DNA of 33,496 nucleotides, taken from positions 1-33,496 of the forward strand of contig FN648782.1 of NCBI GenBank assembly GCA_000310025.1. Reading direction: 5' to 3'. The position numbers and the translations under genes were made by a program. The notes beneath the pieces were generated by a model, which saw nothing but the letters and a program-made list of their open reading frames with translations, did not search any database and was not told the origin of the DNA. Within the stretch, counting starts at the first letter, position 1; every line of letters starts with the position of its first letter. Shown here one piece after another: positions 10,526-20,687 of the stretch. The stretch comes from Ectocarpus siliculosus. Lineage: Eukaryota; Sar; Phaeophyceae; Ectocarpales; Ectocarpaceae.

Positions 10526-11905
10526 ATGGTTGCCGGCCCTTATTCCTCTGAGGAAAAAGTATCCTCTAGATAGAGGGTTCAAAATCCTCCAGAGGATATT
10601 GTAGACCTTCTGGAGGATTTATGCACGATATACTCCGAGGGAAAAACGAAAGAAATCTCGGAGGACAGACAAAGTCTTCCCTCCGAGAATACAAGGAAAG
10701 TTTCCCTCCAAGGGGAACGATTCGGCATCCTCTATGTAGCAATTCAAGACAAAACGTTGCCTTAGAGGATATGAGCAAACATCGGTGCAGTTGCTCTTGT
10801 GGTGGACTTGTTGTCGTGGCATGCGACGTTTGCCTGGCTCGGGACCGTTGGTTTCGTAGGGTCTTGCTAGAGCAAGAGATCTGAAATATAGCGCTGCCCC
10901 CGTGCGGCTAGGGGTACGATCGCGAATCGAGGGTTCAAGTGGGATTCCTTTGACAGACTGGAGGAGCGAAGGTTTCAGGTTCAGGCGGACATTGCAGTAG
11001 ATGAAATTCAGAGAGAGGAACAATAAAGGCGAAAGCGTACAACAAGAGATGCAATCAAACAAATATCGTAGAGGATTCGCGACGGAAGTGTTGGAACTCA
11101 CGGACGGCAGCAGCAACGAGTCAGCCGGGAGATCGAAATGTACGGGGTACAAAAGTTAGTCGACTTCTGCCGTAGTTGTCCAGAAAATGACCTCGACGTG
11201 GGTGTTGTAGAATGGTGTGTACCATTTGGGGCTTGGTCAGTTTCGGAACATGTACGTTTGCAGTCGGCTGGTATTCTTTGCGGGGAGTGAGACGGGTTTG
11301 AAAGAGTCAACGCCGCGCCTCGTAGTTAATGTGGCTGGCGAGACGACGGGCGTTCCGTGTGTCTCACTCCCGAACGTGTCTCCTAGAAACCGAAGAAAAA
11401 TGATGAAGAAGCAATTCGAGAGAAAACAACGATACATACACGGGAAGTTTGTTCGTCGAACAGACAGAATGACGTTGATGGTGGAAAGTTTCGGATTGTA
11501 GCTTTATTAATTGTTCGGAAACTTGTGGTCGCGAGGGGAAGAAATTCGAACCCCCTTCCCTGTCATTCCTTCATTCCTTTGAGAAGAGAGCGCGAAGTGG
11601 TGTAGCATGTCGAGTAACGAGCCGAAGCTGCAGAGCGCGCGAAGAGAAGGAAGGACAGCAGTGGCCACATTAAGCAGGAAGCGGCAGTATAGCAAAAATC
11701 CCGCCCTCCCGTCCCTTTTCTTTCGAAGGTAGGGGAATACATGTCTCATTCCTCGGAGGATAGACAAATTGTGTCCTCCGAGGAAGTTAAAGGAATATTC
11801 GCTCAGAGGGAGAAGATTCGGCAGTTACATAATAATAAGAAAGGGTTGCTCTCTAGAGGGAAAATATCCAAAAGTTCTTCAGAAGGCAACACTTCTCGTG
11901 GACAG
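10526..11905. mobile_element. Degenerate inverted-repeat element with clustered TCCTC-N-GAGGA dyads
   Basis: Clusters of short palindromes of the type TCCTC-N-GAGGA fill both ends (about 10540-10770 and 11748-11890). Examples are TCCTCTGAGGA at 10544, TCCTCGGAGGA at 11750 and TCCTCCGAGGA at 11774. Arms 10656-10690 and 11748-11782 are inverted copies: each reads CTCGGAGGA, then about 14 variable bases, then CTCCGAG. The outer limits are approximate, set by a shared GTTGCC word. Paired subterminal repeat clusters are typical of non-autonomous DNA transposons. No target duplication or transposase was found, so the superfamily is unknown. Confidence 0.45.
10893..10948 (+). other. tRNA-like remnant without anticodon arm
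   Basis: The stretch contains CCCCCGT, then GCGGCTAGGGGTACGATCGC, which resembles a D-arm with a promoter A box. GAGGGTTCAAGTGG follows, resembling a T-arm with a B box. Only about three bases separate the two, so no anticodon arm can form. It may be a decayed tRNA or the head of a tRNA-derived SINE, or chance. Confidence 0.2.
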
Positions 11906-12115
11906 TTATTCAGGTATCGATCTCCAGGTACATGTCCCACACCAAACGTGGATGAGATTTAAATCAAGAGGTGCGGCCGACAGCGCTCAATACCACTCGA
12001 CAGCCATGTGGCCATCGGTGAGGTTTGGTGGTGCCTGCCCTCGATTTCAACTTTGTCGGCCTACCCCAAACGCAAGGTGACATCTGTCGAGGGCAACTGC
12101 AAGAGATCGGCCACT

Positions 12116-14313
12116 CCTAACAGGTCGTCTTCCTTCTTCTTCTTCTTCCTAGCTTCCTCGCAAACATTCACCGTCATCCATCTCGGTGTGGCCGCCCGTC
12201 CAATTGGGTGGCGGGGGGGTAATCCTTAACCTTAGTTTATTGTAATGTTTGCACTTTTGACCGCGGGTAAACCGCCAGCTTACTGTTGGTGGTATGGTCT
12301 TGTGGCCCCCGGCACTTCGTTCGACCGGCCAAAGAAAACATGATAAACGTATAAATCAACACACAAAGACACCAGCGACACAAAACAGACGCTATTTGGT
12401 ATGCACTACTGTGGTGTCATTGCACATGACGTGTGTGTGTGGGCAAGTTTGACTCATAGTCTAAGTAAACCAGGGGGTACGTGCATTCTTAACGCCCGAA
12501 CTGAACACGGTCCACCATCGACGATACGCTGCAGGACCATTCTTCTTCTGGTTCCCACCACCGTGACAGACAGCGGCTGTGGACAATCCGCAAGAGGTTG
12601 CGATCCTTGGCATGAAAGGGAGCCTGGGGGGAGCGAACTACTGGGTAGGACTGCACGAGCTAGAGAACAAAATCCTTGAGCGTCTTGGAAATTAAGCCCT
12701 GTGGACCAAGCACACGTGAGGCTTGTGCTGCCAGCAGGTCAACTATGAAGGCGACATGGTGGATGTGCGTTCCGCAGTTGCCGACGGACTGACAGCAGTG
12801 CGTTTCAGGAAGTGTGCCGTGTACAACTGCGCCCTAGACATCCTCGGTCTTGGCAGGCTTGACCGGTGAGAATACAGTAGACATAATGGATGCACCTACG
12901 GTACAGTACCACCTTTCTCGATGGAATAGTGTCGATCACACAACACGCAGATGGACCTACTGTTGTTGTGCTTGGCCCACAGGCAAGCCGCCCACAGAGC
13001 TAGTCACGCACAGCGCAAGAAACACCGGCACACATGCCTGGTGGCGTACTCTGACTGCTACCAGCCTGAACAGCGTACGGGTGCTTTGTGGCACAGGCGG
13101 AGTGAAATCAAAGATCGCGGGGGTTGGACACCACAGACTGGTTGGTTGAGTCGGGTTCGTGATGGAGTTGTTCAGACAATTTTTTAACAACGTCTCCGAA
13201 CGCTGTTCGGAGGAGCTGCAGGCAGACGTCTCGGGTACATGTCGCACGGCTGCGGGGGACAACGACTGACTCCCACTGCGCCGGTTCTTCCAGAGTTTTG
13301 CGTACACACGCATACACCCACACCTGTCTATTGTCTTTGATCCGGGGAATAGGTTAGTCCCCCCCATGCCGCTCCCTCACGGGGTCCCATTTAATGGCAT
13401 TTCGAAGTGTTTGGTGTTTTCAGCCGCACTAAGACTGACGTCTTTAAATTTGTCAGCCGGTTAGCGCGGTCGATGCTATTGATAAAGAATACACTCACAC
13501 CGCACCGCCGAACATGTCATTGACCCGAAATCAGGTACTGCGCATTCCATGCACCACTGCGAGAACACCGATGTGCCATCACTACACCGGAATACCCTAA
13601 CGATAGAGAAGACGGGCGGCTCACCTGCTCCGACCACCAACCGTGGGAAGCCCAATGGAGGCGTTGGGGCGGGAGAGGGGGCTGGCACGTACAGAGCCGC
13701 GCTCGGAATGCGGGAGATGCGAATGAGGTGCGCATGGAAGAACGAAACTGACTGACAAACACGATGACGCATGCATGTAGGACTGAAAGACCGTTTCATG
13801 TACTTGCCGCTGAGGTTCGATTTGTTTCAAGCCGTCTACACGACTCCTCAATGGTAGACAGTAAAACTATCCAATTTCGAATCCGTTTGTCAACATGTTG
13901 TACATATACTGGGGGCGGTCGTGTCGTGACAGGAAAGTTTCTTCGTCGAGTAGAAAGAACAAACTGGGCTTTATTATAGTTGTTACGGTCGAATACTAGA
14001 TTAAGCTGAATTTTTCTGTCGGAATTCCTGGGGTCACGAATGTGAAAAATAATGGACTTCGCTACCATTTCGTGACACGCGGGATTCTAGCAGAAGGAAA
14101 GACAGGACACGCGGCCGCGGGCACTGGACGAGAAGACCGGGACGTAACCCAAGTCGAGAAGGATGGGATTTATCGTCCTTGCTGGGTCACCAGCAACATT
14201 TATACCAGTAGGAACAACTAGGGTTAAGGATTGGCCCCCCGCCCCATACCGGGATGGATGACGGTGAGGATTTGAGGGGAAGTAAGGAATAAAAAGGAGG
14301 AACACAAGACGTT
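12116..14313. mobile_element. ~2.2-kb element bounded by imperfect inverted repeats
   Basis: The left arm 12116-12238 and the reverse complement of 14212-14313 share, in the same order, CTAAC, a pyrimidine-rich run, TCACCGTCATCCATC-CGGT-TGG, GGCGGGGGG, and AATCCTTAACC-TAGTT. The left arm has an extra segment of about 18 bp. This is long-range inverted-repeat structure of the kind that bounds DNA transposons or foldback elements. The true termini and target duplication are not visible to me. The interior contains a stop-interrupted frame (12567-13184) but no transposase motif I recognise. Confidence 0.5.
12567..13184 (+). pseudogene. Stop-interrupted coding-like frame inside the inverted-repeat element
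   Basis: One plus-strand frame reads as protein-like sequence through several stops, at 12693 (TAA), 12717 (TGA), 12867 (TGA) and 12927 (TAG). Between them are stretches such as GANYWVGLHELENKILERLG, DVRSAVADGLTAVRFRKC and HRQAAHRASHAQRKKHRHTC. It ends at a stop near 13185. Keeping one frame across about 200 codons with only point stops suggests a decayed gene, possibly the element's own protein. I do not recognise the family, and chance remains possible. Confidence 0.25.
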
Positions 14314-15104
14314 AGGAGTAGCAAGATTGGACGGTGTATGGAGACGCAACGAAGACGCGAAGAGGTGAAGACGTTCGCGAAGAGCGAGAGGGCACAGGAG
14401 CGTGAAGCATCGGCCCCCGCGCCACCAGTGGGCTGGGGGGGCATACGGTGTGACAGATATCGAGTAGGTCTACTGCGAGAACGGCCGACGTGTGTGTGCT
14501 GCGCAGCTATGGACGATGCTTTCAATCATTTACTACATTCTGTTGTACTGTAGTACAGTACGTACTCCGGGACCACCTCTCGACCATTTCATTTCGTGGG
14601 CAGACTAGTATTCTAATCATGCAAGAAACTTCGTGTTCAAAGCATTTGTTGCCCATACAACCAAGACGCGCGTCACCATCTTGGCGTGACCAATCAATTC
14701 ATATCCTTCATTCGGTGCGGCAATAGTCGATCCGTCTACTAATTAGTTCGTCCAAGTCATTGACGACGGCAGCGATTGCCACTCGATGAAGCATACTGCT
14801 GTTGGAAGAAGGAAAAAGAGGACTACATACAGTACATAGAGCGATAACTTCGAGTACATAACACCGTACATTGTAGCCCACATGGTAAGGCCCCGAAAGA
14901 AGAAGTATTTTGTGTGATGAATACGATTGAACAACGTAGGGAGCTCTGGACAAACGCTATGGACATGGGCCTGCGAAAAAAAATGGAAAAAGAGGTAACA
15001 AACCCGGCCTCGGACTCGGGGTGGATCAGAGCTGGGCACGTCTGCCCGACACCTACACTACTCCATAGTGAACAATCCACAACCAACCATGGCAAGCACC
15101 ACGT
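14314..15104. other. No gene recognised
   Basis: I see no domain, RNA gene or repeat in this stretch between two mobile elements. Confidence 0.4.
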
Positions 15105-15112
15105 ATATAAAG
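15105..15112. repeat. 8-bp target-site duplication, left (ATATAAAG)
   Basis: ATATAAAG lies directly before the left terminal inverted repeat and is repeated exactly at 16514-16521, directly after the right one. An 8-bp duplication is the hallmark of hAT-superfamily transposition. Confidence 0.9.
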
Positions 15113-15128
15113 CAGTGTTGGATATTGG

Positions 15129-15255
15129 GTATCGAATATCGATACAAAACTGATATATATATCGACGATACGCAGTATCGGTATTGATTGCCGGTTTCCA
15201 CGCCGATATTTGTCGATACGAATCGGTATCGGTATCGATTCGATATTCGATATTT
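15129..15255. repeat. Left subterminal CGATA array of the hAT element
   Basis: GTATCGAATATCGATAC is followed by many overlapping TATCG/CGATA words, partly palindromic, up to CGATTCGATATTCGATATTTG. It mirrors the array at 16372-16497. Its likely role is transposase binding. Confidence 0.8.
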
Positions 15256-15590
15256 GGGCCCCTTTTTACCGGGGGAGGGGTCAGTTTCCCAGCTGTCTAC
15301 CCCCCCTTTTTTCGCTCCGGCGCCTACGCGCCTACTCCTGTCGCCCCCCACTGCCATCACAACCACACACCACACACACCAGCCCCTGCCAGCCACACAC
15401 CACACCAACAGCGCCTGTGTCTCAACTCCTGAGAACCACATCTGTGTGCAACATGAGCCTTCAAGAATTCGGCTTTGTCGCCGGCGATAGCGCTACCTCT
15501 GCCGAATGAGTAGCAGTCATCCCCGTTAGAGTCAGCTTGCCTCCTTACTACGTAGGTTTGGCGTTTCCCGCAGTTTCAGCAGTAGAGCTA

Positions 15591-16232
15591 CTACATTAGT
15601 GCGAACAGAGGCCGTACCTCCTGCGGATAATTTATTTTGCTGTGTGAACTTGGTTTTGGGACTTGTAATACGTAATGGCAAGGTGTGCTTGATTTTATGT
15701 CCGACCTCTTGGGCGTGTGATGAATAGAGGTGATGATTTGATGTCTGTCGTGTTCAAGTTTGGCAAGCGTTTGATTTTCGCACATAATGTTTTCGCCATG
15801 TTGTTTCTTTTGTTTCATTTTGGCTGTTGGGTGTCTAGAGTTGATACTCGCTCGAGGTGCATTGCTGATTGTTGGGCACCCACAACTGGTGGGTGGAATT
15901 TTGCATGCAAAACTTTGAAGGTAGTAAGATAATATAAAACCAAGTGTTACGAGTTTTTTCCGCGTTTTTTTGTCATGAAATCCTTCCTGCTCGCAGCCGA
16001 GCTTGCACTGATTCGATCGCAACCGTACGGCCGTGTTATAGTGTGTACGTGTATACACTATATACACATGCACACTGACTGTAAAATGTAAAATAATCTG
16101 GTGGACATAGCTACACAACCAACCTGCCTCTCGCACGATGCAGTTTTGTATGCGCAACATCACATCACAACGTGTGCCCGCTGTTGTTGTGCTCGTCGTG
16201 ATGTTCAACTGCACACACCTGGCACCTGGCAA
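15591..16232 (-). pseudogene. Possible N-terminal hAT transposase remnant (degenerate BED finger)
   Basis: This 213-codon minus-strand frame lies inside the hAT element. Residues of about 108-139 read FACKIPPTSCGC, TISNAPRASI, NSRHPTAKM. This echoes a BED zinc finger, in which CxxC is followed by a TSN-x-x-RHL block and a second His. Cys110 and His134 fit. The second Cys position holds Pro and the first His position holds Ala, so the finger would not fold. It is preceded by a basic stretch (KKTRKKL), common before BED fingers. The rest resembles no family. The resemblance is weak alone but gains weight from lying inside an independently defined hAT element, in which a BED-type protein is expected. 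Confidence 0.35.
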
Positions 16233-16371
16233 ACACCACTACGTCCATGCCGCCGGACCATGCGCGCACGTCTTGCGCACTGCTGTATACTTCAGATAAG
16301 GGTTTGGGTGTGCCAGGGTACGAGTAGTTGCGTAGCGTTCGCTCTTCTTGTAACCTGAGGCCTTCAAAACC

Positions 16372-16497
16372 GCCGTATCGATATCGAGTATCGATACTCG
16401 ATACGTATCGAGCCATTTTCGGGATATCGAACAAAATATCGGTAGTTGTGTTTTTGTCTCGATACAAGAGCGTATCGTATCGAACCCTTCTGCCCGA
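16372..16497. repeat. Right subterminal CGATA array of the hAT element
   Basis: CGTATCGATATCGAGTATCG, then further TATCG words interrupted by GTGTTTTTGTC, run up to the right terminal inverted repeat. It is the counterpart of the left array. Confidence 0.8.
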
Positions 16498-16513
16498 CCA
16501 ATATCCAACACTG

Positions 16514-16521
16514 ATATAAAG
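16514..16521. repeat. 8-bp target-site duplication, right (ATATAAAG)
   Basis: Exact copy of 15105-15112, directly after the right terminal inverted repeat. Confidence 0.9.
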
Positions 16522-16600
16522 TGATAAAAACCGTCAATGAGTGCCCTTCAACCGGAACCAGTTTACTCCTAAAGCATTTCATTGGCCATCTCACCGGGGT

Positions 16601-16685
16601 CGGAGAGATCGCACCAGGGTGCGACACAGCACGCGAAGAAATTCACAATCAAGTAAAATCGATCGCACCCGGTGCCATCTCTCCG
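16601..16685. repeat. 85-bp foldback palindrome
   Basis: CGGAGAGATCGCACCAGGGT plus GCGA at 16601-16624 pairs with the inverted copy at 16663-16685. The pairing has one mismatch and one bulge, with a loop of about 38 bases. It could be a tiny foldback element or a transcribed hairpin. Confidence 0.75.
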
Positions 16686-18192
16686 ACTACATCCTACATA
16701 TATATGATGACCATGATCATGTACGGGAGATTGTTTCCCTGCTCAAACGCATAGAAAAAATGTTTTCTGGTGGTGGTGTTAGCACATGCAGGTACTTTCC
16801 GGTGGTGTTGGGGCGCGTACTTTTTGGTGCATGATCTCTGTACAACAAACTAGACGTTGTGCTTGCTGCGGTGTTGTTTGTCGCCGAATACGCCTGTTCG
16901 ATTTTCTGCTCTCCGGCCGTCGCATTACTTGATTTTTTTGTTGTGCGTCTCCGCTCTTCGAACGAATGAGCACAACTTTTCTTACACATCTTCCTCTCAT
17001 CTCAAACCTCCACCCGCACATAAGCTTGCCGCACACACTTCTCATCACCATACAGCCTACGAGCGTAGGAACGACCGCCGAGCGGTACGACGCAAAGCGC
17101 CCCTCCATGTAGTAGTATGTCCGGATTTCTGTCTTCTTCGTCTGCGCCCCGGAAAACTTCAACGAGATTTTGGGACAAAAGCCAACGACTACGATCTTAA
17201 GAGGGAAAATCGAAAACTCTTACCTCTCTCAGTCGTCGATGATTGATTACTGTGTCGCTGCTCGAGGCTGGTGCCACTGTTGCTGTCCTACGTGATAGCC
17301 TGTCGAGTCAATCAAGCCGCTGTCAAAACGGGCAGGGTGGGAAGAAAAGTTTTGCTGGGGTTGGGCTGGCTCAGCGCGGGGGAGGAGGTGTGTGTGGAAG
17401 GTATGCATGCGTGCTTGTGTTCACACTCACTCGCTCTACCTGCGGCACGCAATTAATTGCAACAACACGCGGGACAACAGTTGATCGACAACGACTCGAA
17501 GTCAGCTGCTGTAGTGCAGCCGGATGGGTTAACCAATACTACTTGCGTCGGCAGACCTCCACAAACATGTGATATGATAACTTTGCAGCTTTTCGGTTTA
17601 TTATGACTTGCGTTCATCAAGTGACGAAAAATCATGTCCTATTCGACTCTTGCACGAAAAACAGACCGGTCTCTACCTCGTATGTCGCTCACAGGTGTGG
17701 TGTGGTTAGTACTCGGGAGTATCTCTAGAAAAATAAACTGATTCGGGGTCGGCCAGAGTCGGAATAACACTCTGTCTACCATTTATTTCCGGTTTCCGAC
17801 CCAATGCGTTCTTCTCCATATCGATCGGCGTGCAAGTTCTCTTTATACTCCTTTGGTATTTGGACCCTTGGACTAAGATACCATCTGGGCGGGCATATCG
17901 TTCAGGAATATCCCGACCACCTGCCCAGGTTCCTAGTATTCCGACTTTAGGCAGGTAGCACAATGGTTACAAGCAGTAGCAAGCGAGTGCAAGCTTTCCA
18001 CCTTGCTCAGTGTCTTGCCTGGTGTTCCCTGGTGTTGCCTGGGAGTGAGCGATAGCGAGCGACTGAGAGAGAAAGGAAGGATAAGGAAGGAAACAGACTG
18101 AAGAAGCGAAGCGGCTCCAACCTGCACACAGTGGTCGGACTAGCTCCACACTGAATCCGCGTCAGAGATCGTCACATCTCGTCACATTTTCC
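16686..18192. other. No gene recognised
   Basis: I see no domain in any frame. A stretch near 17950 (TAGCACAATGGTTA) resembles a tRNA A box but has no matching B box. A word at 17055-17100 is a diverged relative of 7947-7998. Confidence 0.4.
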
Positions 18193-18261
18193 CATGTTCT
18201 TGCATCACCCCTTGCCGCGGTGCTCTCTTTACCCCACTCCGGAGGGACGCCTTGTACCTAC
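18193..18261 (-). repeat. Dispersed repeat, copy 2 (inverted partner at 1562-1626)
   Basis: CATGTTCTTGCATCACCCCT opens the reverse complement of the repeat at 1562-1626. It is followed by a TATC/CTAC microsatellite-like tail. Confidence 0.8.
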
Positions 18262-18532
18262 CTATCTATCTATTTACCCAAGCAAATGTTCCGAGAAATC
18301 GCGCTCCGGCGTTGAGAACGCATTGATTCGGAAATCGGAGATTGAAATGAATACAACAAGACTCATTATTCCGCAGTCGACCCCGAATCACTACAATTTT
18401 AAGGGAAAACGACACAACAGGGTATACCCTGGTCGAAAAGCGACACACCTGGGTACACAGTCATTAACAGCAGTAAATGCATTCATATGATTGGTCAGCG
18501 CCCGATTTCACCCCGGTACGTCCGAAAAGGCG

Positions 18533-18550
18533 CAGGGTATATATACCCTG
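18533..18550. repeat. Perfect palindrome CAGGGTATATATACCCTG
   Basis: Eighteen bases of perfect dyad lie in a stretch (18420-18615) where TACCCTG/CAGGGTA words recur at least five times. The same motif dominates the satellite to the right of the foldback. Confidence 0.85.
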
Positions 18551-18659
18551 CTGTGTCTACTTTTCTCACCAACTGTACCCTGTTTTCGGAAGTGTACCCT
18601 GACCTGACGGGAAATAAGACCCATTCATCAATCATTTCCCCCGCAGGAATCTTCCCAAC

Positions 18660-19691
18660 TCCTTTTCCTCTCCAACCATGGGGTACCAAACGGCGAATCT
18701 TCCCACCCAATAACAACCATGGCAACGCGGCAGGAATCAGTTTCCGCCCCTGCCAAAAAACACCAACCATCATCTCTTCCGCTCTAAATCAACAATGGCC
18801 GGGCACTACCCCAGCACAGTTGTTCCGTTTGGAAACATGCACACACGTGTACAATACCCCGCGCACCACTGCTTCCTGCAGTCTACCTATATGCGACATG
18901 CACGGGTCACGCTATGAAAGCGAGACCGATCCAGCATGGTTGACATGCATATATATATATGCATGTATGGACACACCAGCACTACACGGGTAACGTTAGG
19001 CGCCGCCACTCCCTCTTGCCTGTGCCGTGTGTGCGTGGGTGTGTTGTCTGTTGTGTCTCAATTGCGATGTGTTTCTTGCTTGAACTACTACTACTGCTGT
19101 AACAGCAGCGGTCGCGCTTACCAGCCGACCAAGCCGACCAACCAATCAATGTATGTAGTAAGAATACGTCAGGCTTCAGCGGGATGAGCCGATGAAATAC
19201 ACCGCGAGCACAGGGAGGGTGATTGAGTTGGACGACACAGTCCTGCTGCTAGAGTTGTTAGCACTCGCTCCTCCTTCCATGATTGATGTCAAGGGCGTGT
19301 CTGTGTGTGGTGTTGCTGCCTCTCTCCTCCGCCCGCTCAGCGCAGCGCCACACATCATGGGCACATACATACATGCATATAATGTATATGCATGTATGTA
19401 TGTCAACCATGCTGGATCGGTCTCGCTTTCGTAGCGTGACCCGTGCATGTCGCATAGTCTATAGATAGACTGCAGGAAGCAGTGGTGCGCGGGGTATTGT
19501 ACACGTGTGTGCATGTTTCCAAACGGAACAACTGTGCTGGGGTAGTGCCCGGCCATCGCTGATTTAGAGCGGAAGAGTTGATGGTTGGTGTTGTTTGGCA
19601 GGGGCGGAAAGTGATTCCTGCCGCGTTGCCATGGTTGTTATTGGGTGGGAAGATTCGCCGTTTGGTACCCCATGGTTGGAGAGGAAAAGGA
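18660..19691. repeat. Long inverted repeat (foldback), arms ~320 bp
   Basis: The left arm, about 18660-18976, is the inverted copy of about 19362-19691. Identity is around 96% by eye, with a few substitutions and one short insertion. The outer edges are sharp: TCCTTTTCCTCTCC on the left mirrors GGAGAGGAAAAGGA on the right, and sequence beyond differs. The inner edges fall in a TGCATATATATATATGCA-type palindrome. A unique spacer of about 385 bp separates the arms. No matching target duplication was seen. A transcript would fold into a hairpin of roughly 300 bp. It is a foldback element or an inverted duplication. Open frames within one arm are mirrored in the other and are not independent genes. 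Confidence 0.9.
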
Positions 19692-19712
19692 CACCCGTGG
19701 CCACTCGGCTAC

Positions 19713-20330
19713 CCCTGGGGACACCTTGGCAGGGGTGGCAACCCTGTAGGCACCCTGTGGGGGGGTTGTACAGGGTTCCGAGCGATAACAAGGTCTGGGC
19801 CTCGACCTTGGTAAGGTGTTGTGCCTTGGTGGGGTCGAAGGTCTTGACCTTGTACTTGCGCGACACCCTGTCCGGTGTTCTTGGTGATACCCTGACAGGG
19901 TCATGAACTAAACAAGGTGAGCACGTGGACCCTCGCAAGGTGCTAGGCCTTGCTGGGGTTACCCCTCATGATCCTGCTACACACCGGTCACCCTGTACGG
20001 GGTATCTCGTGGGACCTTGTCAGGGGGACGGTTGCTACAAGGTTATGTGTTAAGCCTGGGAAAGGTGAAGGGTTCGTACAGGGTTGAAAACGGGGACCTT
20101 TTGTGCTCCCTCCCCCCCCTCTACGGTGTTGAGGGGCGTCGCCCTGCTGTCATGTTCGGCCTTGGTAAGGTGATGAAGGGTTACTGCAGGGTTGAAAATG
20201 GAGACCTTCGGAGCTATCCCCCCCCCCCCTCTTTGCGGTTTTTAGGGGCGTCGCCCTGCCATCCAATGTTGGGATCCTGGGAGGATAGCAGGCCTTCCGA
20301 GGGACGAAGAGGCAGCACATGACACAGGCA
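19713..20330. repeat. Composite ACCCTG/AAGGT satellite, block 1
   Basis: The block begins with CCTTGGGGACACCTTGGCAG and shares order and content with 20688-21292. It holds one copy of a ~220-bp unit with the dyad AAGGTCTTGACCTT at 19837. Two copies of a 108-bp unit follow (GAAGGGTT-CAGGGTTGAAAA words at 20067 and 20175). The end, near 20270-20325, carries TGGGAGGATAGCAGG. Words CCCTG, CAGGG and AAGGTG recur densely throughout. Confidence 0.8.
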
Positions 20331-20687
20331 TGTTGTGCGGGCCCCTAGTTCAAGGTAAATAGCTCTAACCCTAACCCAAACTGATCATTGTGCTCTCAAA
20401 CAATAGTCGTCACGCGCATGTGGGCTCTACTATTTGACACGTCTCCAGTTTGCGTTATGATGTCCTCTTCCTATTCACAAAGCCCGTGTGCACAAAGTAC
20501 GTTTTATCATGGTCATACTCCGTAGGTTTTATGATGCATGGCATATTAAAAAAAAAAAACAGTGGTCGGGCACGAGGGAGTACCGCGATCGACGATGCTG
20601 TACGCGGGGAGGAGATGAACTTTCCCTTGAAAACTTCGAGGGGTGATCACGCCGGGGGGAACACAATAGTAAGGCTTGTTTCGAGTT

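Larger units (their letters stand above)
15113..16513. mobile_element. hAT-superfamily non-autonomous DNA transposon (1401 bp)
   Basis: The left end CAGTGTTGGATATTGG (15113-15128) is an exact inverted copy of the right end (16498-16513). The element is flanked by the perfect 8-bp duplication ATATAAAG. Behind each terminus lies a subterminal array rich in CGATA/TATCG words (about 15129-15255 and 16372-16497). Such arrays are the transposase-binding type known from hAT elements. A CA-type terminus, 8-bp duplication and subterminal repeats together point to hAT. The interior is too short for a full transposase. A 213-codon minus-strand frame may hold a BED-finger remnant, so this is best seen as a deletion derivative of a larger autonomous element. 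Confidence 0.88.

Noticed and set aside
11535-11560. tRNA T-arm-like GGGGGTTCGAATTTC on the minus strand
   Set aside because: No A box or cloverleaf is found upstream.
17945-18010. tRNA gene suggested by TAGCACAATGGTTA
   Set aside because: There is no matching B box, and no acceptor or anticodon stem can be drawn.
18487-19556. Mirrored protein frames (both containing DMHGSRYESETDPAW)
   Set aside because: The peptide repeats only because the DNA is an inverted repeat. There is no independent sign of coding.
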